A stretch of DNA of 64,000 nt from Gremmenia infestans (Eukaryota > Ascomycota > Leotiomycetes > Helotiales > Hamatocanthoscyphaceae): assembly GCA_032629725.1 (NCBI GenBank), contig JAFEVB010000021.1:62001-126000 (forward strand), written 5' to 3'. Within the stretch, counting starts at the first letter, position 1, and every line of letters starts with the position of its first letter. Positions 57,234 through 64,000 of the stretch are shown here, one piece after another. Made by a program: the position numbers and the translations under genes. The notes under the pieces are model-generated. The model was not told where the DNA came from and did no database searches. It saw nothing but the letters and a program-made list of their open reading frames with translations.

Positions 57234-58112
57234 ATGGCGTCGCGCAATATTCCCATTGCGATGATTGCTCAACAGGCAGGAGATATCGCTACGTGAGTTC
57301 AAGTTGTTATATTATAATTTGAGTAGCCTAACAAGCTTTATAGAGTTTTTGCGTTCTACGTCGCCGTCTACTATTGCATCACCGATTATGAGGGTCTTTT
57401 AGACACAGATTTCCCCTCAATCATTGGCGAACTATACCTTCAAGGTACTGGCTCGAAAGGAGCGGCTTTTATACTCCTTCTTTTTGTCTTCGTCGCATCC
57501 CTATTTGGGAACTTTAGCTATATATCGGCCAATATTCGTCTTCTATACGGTTTCTTTCGAGGAGGCTCTGTGCCATTCGGGAACTGGTTCGGCAAGGTGG
57601 ATCACAAATACAACCTCCCAGTCAACGTGCTCTACACCTGCATGTTTGTGAACTTTTTCATGAGCTTCATTTATATGGGTACTAGTACTGGCTTTGATAT
57701 TATTATTGATTCGGCCAACTATTTTTACAGCCTAGGATTCCTTCCGCTGACGGCAGCTTCGCTTTTGACGAAAAGACGATATTTCGATCAGAACAGAGGT
57801 TATTTTAAGATGAATTACGTACTAGGTACTGCTTGCGAGATCTTCAGCTTCATGTTCAACCTAGGATCTGTTGTGGTGGAGGCGCTTCCAGGCTCGTGGC
57901 TAGTCACGGCAGAAAACATGAACTATGCATCTGTCTTTGGTATTGCCGGCATTTTACTTGCTACTTTCGGCTGGATCTTCCATGGTAGGAAGCATTATTT
58001 GGTCCATATGGTGGATGGAATAGAATACAACACATCTCAGCCAATAGATGTGGTGGATGTAGACAGCGAGTCGTCAGAGAAGATGGCTTGGAACAAGCAA
58101 ATGCGTCAATAG
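57234..58112 (+). pseudogene. 5'-truncated amino acid/GABA-type permease (APC family)
   Basis: The readable product is 275 residues over 57234-57292 and 57344-58112, joined by a GTGAGT...TATAG intron. It covers only the C-terminal half of an APC transporter: NIPIAMIAQQAGDIATVFAF, FILLLFVFVASLFGNFSYIS, VPFGNWFGKVDHKYNLPVNVL, GFLPLTAASLLTKRRYF, and GIAGILLATFGWIFHGRKHY. Full members have 500-550 residues and 12 helices; about six helices are left. The first six helices are not found upstream, so it is probably a truncated gene, though the remaining frame is clean with no stop. Its stop is 30 bases from the stop of the convergent RCC1 gene. Confidence 0.68.
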
Positions 58113-58142
58113 TTGGGGTGGGATCTGAATGATGTAAAACTG

Positions 58143-59809
58143 TCAACTCTCGGCGGGACCTGCAAGTACAGAAAATTGTCCTCCACATCCTGCATAGGAA
58201 AGCTTCTTATCCTTGATATCGGCCGAGACAACCAAAGTGGCCTCCTTCACTGTGTCGTCCGTCCCCTGACCATTTCGATAATTGGCAGAAAAGCCCCACG
58301 AATATGCTTTCCCTTCCGAAGTCACTGCAAAGGAGGTATCAATCCCAGCAGCAACCGAAACTGCGTGAATGCTTGAGATCACAGTAGGCATAAGAATGCG
58401 TGGCTTGCCCCATTCGTCGAAGACAAGTCTATCTTTTAGCTGATCATCCAACTTGATGCCGGCTTGCCCATCATCGCAACGGCCCCATATAAACAGCTCA
58501 CCATCTTCGGTACACGCGATCGAGTGATGTTCGCCACCTTGAATTTCTCGGATCTTATAAGGGCGAAGAGATTCAACTATACCTGGCTTCAGGATAGTTG
58601 CATCACCTTGTCCTGCCCCATCTTGAATTCCTGTCTGGCCAAAGTTATTCGATCCCCAAGCATATACTAGGCCGCTCTCGTCAATGGCGAAGCAATGGTA
58701 TGCGCCACATGCAATTTGCTTTATTTTTGACAAGGCAACTCGACAAGGAGTAAGAGCTCCAAACCGAGTTCGCTCTACAACGCGACGAGCGAGCTGGCTT
58801 TGTTCTCCGGCGCCCCACGCGAAGACTTTTCCATTATTATCGAGAGCTAGCATATGATTGTTTCCTGCTGCAAGAGATACAATCTTCGTCAAAAAGGGTA
58901 TAGGCACGGGCTTTCGCTGTAATTTCTTCTCTACATTTTTCGTTTTTTCGCTTTCGATGGCGTCCTTTGTAAAGAAGCCCATGACCCCATCATTGGCCTA
59001 TGAATTTATTAGAGTGTAACGATAGCCTTGGACTTACTTCGAACTCACGCGAAATGTTCCCCAACCATAGACCAAACCTTGACCTGTAAGCGCAAAACTA
59101 GCGCTGTCTGAAGCTACAACTTGGACGAATGTTGGGATAGAGTCGCCGAAACTTTCTGCGGGTATAGCAATAGGTGTGCTTTCCATCGGGTTCAAGTCAA
59201 CATCCTCATCATCAGAATCTTCTGAGTTGGATTCCTGGTCAATATCTCTTGTTGGTGCCTCCCAACTTGTATCTCGGCCAAGTGCCCCGTTGTCATTAAC
59301 GCCCCACGTCACAATCTTCTGATCATGCGTGAGAGAGACACAATGCATACCACCCGCGGCAACCTGAACTATTCCGACTGTGGAAGCATCGAGAAGCCTA
59401 TTGCGACGAGGGCGCTTGACGTGCGTAGGCTTCTTTCCCTCAATAGGCTTCGCGCCTAAGCCGAGTTCACCACACTCGCCATCACCGCAAACATAAATAT
59501 CCAGCCTCTTTGTCGGAGGAATGTTGAGTGCTGTAGCTTTTAACCTTTTCGCAGGTCTCGAGATTGGTTCGTTGGGTTCTTGGCGTTTTTTATTTGGTGC
59601 AGTTTTGACGATCTCAGATTTCGATGTCGCAGGTTTTGAGGCGGCGGATTTTGATGCTGGAGAAGAATTAGCATTCATTCTAGGAGTTGGTTGGTTGGTT
59701 GGTCATATATGCATGAGTACTGACAAGTAACTGGAGCAAGGTCTTTTCTGGCCGGCGCCTTGGGTGCTGGCTTCTTGATGGTTTTGGAAGCGGCTGCGCG
59801 TGGTGGCAT
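58143..59809 (-). CDS. RCC1-type Ran guanine nucleotide exchange factor
   Basis: Exons 59721-59809, 59049-59679 and 58143-58997 on the minus strand give 524 residues. A basic nuclear N-terminus (KKPAPKAPARK, NKKRQEPNEP) is followed by seven RCC1 propeller blades: IYVCGDGECGELGLG, HCVSLTHDQKIVTWGVND, GWGTFR, MLALDNNGKVFAWGAGEQ, CFAIDESGLVYAWGSNNFGQ, HHSIACTEDGELFIWGRCDD and FAVTSEGKAYSWGFSANY. It should load Ran with GTP on chromatin, driving nuclear transport. An acidic insert (NSEDSDDEDVD) lies between blades, as in yeast Srm1. The final splice from GTGAGT at 59048 joins GTFR to ANDGVMGF in frame. Confidence 0.93.
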
Positions 59810-60238
59810 GATGCAACGCAGTGGGTGAAGGAAATCGAGAGACTCAGGCGGAATCTGAGGGAATGCTTGAACGAACTCAGAACGAACTCAGATGTGCAAG
59901 AAGGAGATGGTGAGGTCGTAGATCGGTACCTAGTATGTAGATAGGTTCACTTTAAGGTTCACTTTAAAAGCGCGAAGGTTTGTTGTTGTTTTCTAAATTC
60001 GGCAAGCTAAATTACAAGGGTCTCCTAGTCAACTATACTCTTTACCCGTTGGCCTGAGGCCTGCCACATTCCCCCGCTGTGCCCGACCCGACCTCAGATT
60101 ATTAACCTCAGAGAAAAGCTGTCATGCCTTAGGCCTGACTACTATGCACAGACGCTTTCTGTATGAGAAAATAGCGACTAATTAAAAGTGCCCCTTAGCT
60201 GGGGCTTGAGGGTGAGGAAAGCTAGGGGGGACCGCCGA
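59810..60238. other. Upstream of RCC1 gene, no gene seen
   Basis: This 430-base stretch contains the RCC1 promoter on the left and the 3' side of the coiled-coil gene on the right. A doubled GGTTCACTTTAA word near 59945-59970 is a minor direct repeat. Confidence 0.4.
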
Positions 60239-60784
60239 TTAGTGGTGGTTTGGGCAAAGCGAATTGGGCGACTGGATCAAAGACGCACCTGCATCCTGTT
60301 CTTTGTTCTTCACTTTTAGTATATCTTCGAAAAGCACGGTTTGGTCTCTTGTTGTACCAATAGGAAAGTGTTTGCTGAAAATATAAAACTCCAGGAAACG
60401 CCAGATCTCGAGTGATAAGACGATGTGGTTGCAAGTGTCTTGTCTGCTTAGCCAGACAATTCCCGGGGCCCCATCACCCGCCAGCTCAGAATCTTGGATC
60501 ACTGGGTCAATTCCAAGTTTTGTCAGATTCTGCCTCTCTCTTTTCAAGACGACGTTGAACCTGCGTGTGAAGTCGCACTCTTTAAACACCTCATCTATCC
60601 ATTTCTCAATTGATTCGCAGATCTCATCGTATTCTTTCCTGATAGTCCCGTCCGATACTTGGTTGTCTTCAAATAATAGCTCGAATAAGCGTATTTTGCA
60701 TTCTTCCAAGTCTGCTTTCAATCTCGCGTTTTCCTCCTCTAGTGATCCTACAGATTGACCCCCAGGAGGGTCCGAGTCTGACAT
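60239..60784 (-). CDS. Coiled-coil hypothetical protein
   Basis: The first ATG in the open frame is at 60784, giving 181 residues. A short coiled coil (SLEEENARLKADLEECKIRL) leads into a helical domain (VSDGTIRKEYDEICESIEKW, DTCNHIVLSLEIWRFLEFYI, FPIGTTRD). I know this order from unnamed fungal proteins that are usually longer at the C-terminus, so this copy may be shortened or its last exon missed. No catalytic motif is visible. Confidence 0.55.
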   Translation of the reverse strand: MSDSDPPGGQSVGSLEEENARLKADLEECKIRLFELLFEDNQVSDGTIRKEYDEICESIEKWIDEVFKECDFTRRFNVVLKRERQNLTKLGIDPVIQDSELAGDGAPGIVWLSRQDTCNHIVLSLEIWRFLEFYIFSKHFPIGTTRDQTVLFEDILKVKNKEQDAGASLIQSPNSLCPNHH

Positions 60785-61511
60785 CTCCTTGCCCAATTTG
60801 AAAGTGCTTTGAGGGCTTTGTGATAAGAGACTCTTCCCGCTGTGTCTTGGTGTTGTATAACATTCAGGCCATATTATACCCGAGAAGGCTGCAATGTGTT
60901 GAATGCCAAAAACAAATGGCCGAAAAATCGAGCCAAAAGGACCAGACACCTTGCGAAGTAAAAAAAATTTCAAAATAAGCCGAGATGAGGCCCTAAGATC
61001 AATGAGATCGTGTGAAACTACCAGAATAGTTCTATATAAGTACAGTGTAGTGTACTTGCCAAAATTTAAGGTCAGGAAAGCGACTGATAGGGGCGCACTG
61101 GAATATATTTACCGTGCCGATTGACGGGGCCGGGAAGAAATCCTACTCGGCAAGTGGCAGTATTCATGGTTTCGACCACACTCCTGCAGCAAACATGCTG
61201 TCATCCCACCCTCTTTAGACTTTTCCGGGAATGGCCCAATCCGAAGCTCGGCAACGAATGGGGATGATTGACTCTCGCATAATGGCTGCGATATCTTTAG
61301 GCGGCAGTGTGCTCTTTGCTAGGATTATAGACAGCCTCACTTTGGTGGAGGGGTGGGTCACATTGATCCTACACAAGGAAATATATATTCGCTGGCGGGC
61401 TGCGATTTGACCTTCTGCGATTCCCCATCACCAAGCTTTACAGCATTGGCACAACGAGACACCACCTGATACCATTCAAACCCAAGGACGCTGGAGTAAA
61501 TAACATCACTC
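60785..61511. other. Intergenic, no gene seen
   Basis: The upstream regions of two divergent genes lie here. An open frame at 60903-61124 lacks features. Confidence 0.4.
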
Positions 61512-62335
61512 ATGGCACCCAAAGAACCCAAAGAGCCTATGAGGCTGCTAGTGGCAGTAGACTTCGGTAGGCTCAGCCTTATCGATCATTTCGCATAAGC
61601 TTCTCTAATGGATGCCACTTCATCACAGGAACTACGTTTTCAGGCGTTGCCTACTTGCAGACCTTGAATGTGAGCCTAGAGCACAAGACAACTTACTTAC
61701 AAGTGTTGTTACTAATCAAGAAGCGTATAGCATCAAAGGCAAACTGTCATACAGGACTGGGGCGAAGCCGGAGGGGAGGGTGAGAAAGTCCCAACGTAAG
61801 TGACGCCCATCATTCTATATTGTATTACCGTAGAACTTGCTGACTAGTCTCATAGAATACTGAAGTATGATCTTGGACAATTCAGCCCACCTAGATTCGG
61901 GTTCAATATCGACGACGATGAAGATGGCAAGATCGAATGGTTCAAATTGGGCCTGTATCCTAATGTCGAGGAGACAAGCCTAGCGAAGAAGTATCCCATC
62001 AAGACGCCAAAAATGAGCGACTCTGAGTGCCAAAGACATGTTGTAAACTATCTCACGGCTCTGAGAGAACATACAGATACGTATTTGAAAGACGGTTTCG
62101 GCGAGGCATTCTGGCGGAACACCCCCAGAGAATACATCATTACTGTGCCAGCAATTTGGCAAGACAAGTCAAAAGACACAACTCTCGTCTGTGCCGAAAA
62201 GGCTGGCATGGGGGCAAGAAACAACATCCAGATTGTGGCAGAGCCGGAAGCTGCAGGCATTTATGCATTGCAGAGCATGGAGAATATGAATCTCAAGGTT
62301 AATAATACATTTGTCATCTGCGACGCGGGAGGAGG
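61512..62335 (+). CDS. Hsp70-like ATPase, 5' part, interrupted by a transposon
   Basis: Exons 61512-61566, 61629-61669, 61755-61795 and 61856-62335 join in frame for about 205 residues. The start holds the Hsp70 phosphate-1 motif (LLVAVDFG continued as TTFSGVAYLQ across an intron). Later landmarks are YITVPAIWQDKSKD, IVAEPEAAGIYAL and TFVICDAGGG, the phosphate-2 motif. This is the divergent fungal Hsp70 family found beside NLR and cell-death genes, not a housekeeping chaperone. A normal donor (GTAAGT at 62336) opens intron 4. A transposon begins 40 bases later and fills the rest of the window, so the second half is either beyond 64000 or lost. Confidence 0.82.
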
Positions 62336-62375
62336 GTAAGTCACATCGAAACTGAATTTCTCTATGAAAGTACTA

Positions 62376-64000
62376 AGTCGGCACCCCCCCCTTCCGGACA
62401 CCCCCCCCTTCCGGACGCCCCGCTAGCTTCACCGCTACTACCTATGCTCCCACTTTTAATGCTTATAACTTTCTAACGCTTTTATTAATTGCTTTAAAAT
62501 TTTATATCTATCTTCTCTAACTTATTATGCCTTGGTATACTAAATTTGATATTGCTTTAGCGCTAAATGCAATAGCGCATAGCGCATCTGTCCGGAAAGC
62601 TAGTCTAGATTGGGGGGTTCCACAGGCGACACTTCAAGACCGCAAAACTAGCCACAAATCACGTAAAAACGGAGTAGAGCATTTATAAAGGCTTTCCCTA
62701 AGCTAGGAAAAACGACTTACGGATTAGGTTTTAACCTAGGAAAGCTTAGGGCTTAGCCCTACGCATACGCAGATTAAGGATTTTGCCTAGCGCCTTCTAG
62801 CTATCCAGGGAGATATAACTACACTTGGAAAACGCTAGATACAGGCCTTCCTAAAACGGAATCCTATTCTATAGATAAAGAGGCAATTCTAGATCGATTC
62901 TAGACAGGTTAATAGCGCTATAACGGATATAATTAAAGCATAGTTCTAAAAATTGGAGGTTCTAGAAGTCAAGCATATAAAATAGCAAAATCGGTGGAAT
63001 ATAGATAAGGCAGGGATTATAGAAAGCTAGGGGAGCAATAGACTAGTTATAAGGAGTAGGAATCAACGTTTTATTCAGCAGAAACAGCTAGGTTCTAAGG
63101 CTTAGACGTTATTTATTAAGTGTATTAGTGCCATAGGACTAGCGCTTCCTCCACTAGTTATATTTAAGGGAAAAACGGTCTAACAGCAATGGTTTCCGAC
63201 TAGTCTAGAGTTATATAAGCGCTAGCAGTTTACTGCTACCGAAAACAGGTAGACTTTAGATGCTACGGCCTAAGAATAGCTCGAAAAGGTGTTTATTCTT
63301 GCTACGGCCCCCCTAGACCCCTAGGAGCTACGATTGCTTATATTAGACGGTTATAGGAGCTATAAAACCACTAACTTTATATAGCTATGCTTCTAGCATA
63401 AGATACACCTCTTATTTCTACCTCTATATACCTTATATATATTGCAGCCGCTGGATTTATTAATATTCTCCCCCCTAAAGGCTGCCTACTAAAAGGAGCT
63501 TAGTAACTTAAGCCTCCTTACCAATTCTACCCTAGTTGGAAAGCGAAACTTCTTACGGTGCTATAAGAAGGCTTGGGACGCTAGCTTAACTTCCTCAAAT
63601 ATCAAGGCCGGGTAGAAAGCTACTGGTTTATGGCCCCCTAATATAGCTAAGCCTCTTATGAGCTGTTTACTACTAGAGAATAGTAATAATGGTCCGCAAG
63701 ACGCCTAAAACAGCTTAATTGGGGATCTACAGCCATTTACGGATCAGATAATACCACTAGTTCTTATGCATACGCCAAAAGCAGCTAAGGAGGTACAGGT
63801 TTAGGTAGAGACAATTTCCCAATTAGGAAATAGCAAACTTTTAACTAGTTGGCGGCTTTTTAGGAAGCTAGAAAAGGGATTTGATAAGAAGGACTATGCT
63901 CTAACCTAAGCATAGCTTCGGATTAACTAGTTAGAAGCAAGGTTAGAGCAGCTAGCCTTGCGGAAAAGGCGTCAAGTGAGGACTAGTCTAAATTCGAAGT
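62376..64000 (+). mobile_element. Decayed pogo/Fot1-type DNA transposon (runs off window)
   Basis: The element starts AGTCGGCACCCC after a TA at 62374-62375. The CCCCCCCCTTCCGGAC terminal block is duplicated in tandem. Downstream, a transposase can be followed in order: a psq/CENP-B-like helix-turn-helix at about 62620-62860 and the DDE catalytic core from about 62990 (NIDKAGI where NIDEAGI is expected, and LILDG near 63335). Stops are numerous and fit CAG to TAG, CAA to TAA and TGG to TAG changes, while GAG to AAG and ATG to ATA fit G to A. This is the pattern of repeat-induced point mutation. It is inactive. Confidence 0.85.

Noticed and set aside
57060..57300. Cysteine-containing frame resembling a zinc-cluster start
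   Set aside because: The same bases read in another frame continue directly into the permease helices, and the cysteine pattern contains a stop.
1..64000. CRISPR array, rRNA or bacterial-type operon
   Set aside because: No regularly spaced direct repeats or rRNA sequence are present, and the genes have fungal introns and domain types.

Overview
The window is nuclear DNA of a filamentous ascomycete (Pezizomycotina). The evidence is short GT-AG introns of about 45 to 170 bases, a HET-domain gene, a UstYa-type (DUF3328) oxidase, a HeLo-domain protein, a Zn2Cys6 regulator, and a transposon whose mutations are of the repeat-induced C-to-T and G-to-A type. A Leotiomycetes-like source is my impression only. 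I found no rRNA, tRNA or CRISPR array.

Bases 1-15,600 are accessory. They hold a HET-domain gene, a methyltransferase relic split by a local inversion, an O-methyltransferase, a CYP52-like P450, a UstYa-like oxidase and, 0.7 kb beyond it on the opposite strand, a small gene for a secreted peptide with two near-identical repeats. The last two, with the P450 and methyltransferase, look like a compact gene cluster for a ribosomally made, post-translationally modified peptide (RiPP) of the ustiloxin/phomopsin (dikaritin) kind. I consider this the most interesting content. The precursor gene has a third, degenerate repeat in the same frame just behind its stop codon. A 395-base inverted-repeat element, an LTR-like dispersed repeat and a rhodopsin-type membrane protein follow.

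Bases 15,600-26,100 hold a large single-pass membrane protein of unknown role, a glutathione S-transferase, a truncated FAD-monooxygenase relic, a small fungal-specific protein and an ankyrin protein with a STAND-type N-terminal region.

Bases 26,800-35,100 are a conserved core: TAF11, GTP cyclohydrolase I, thymidylate kinase, TAF6 and a GH47 alpha-mannosidase, arranged as divergent or convergent pairs. TAF11 carries an apparent one-base frameshift in a run of A.

Bases 35,100-52,400 are looser. They contain a small four-exon hypothetical gene, a broken alpha/beta-hydrolase, a large Ser/Thr kinase with an RS-like tail, a HeLo-pseudokinase divergent from it, a second copy of the LTR-like repeat and a Zn2Cys6 regulator. 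Bases 52,400-61,000 hold an LCCL-domain membrane protein, the queuine tRNA-ribosyltransferase accessory subunit, a 5'-truncated amino acid permease, an RCC1-type Ran exchange factor and a small coiled-coil protein. The right end is the 5' half of an Hsp70-like gene whose fourth intron is occupied by a decayed pogo/Fot1-type transposon running off the window. Its terminus matches that of the small element at 11.8 kb.

Exon limits were read by eye from splice motifs and frame continuity. They have not been tested against transcripts or databases.
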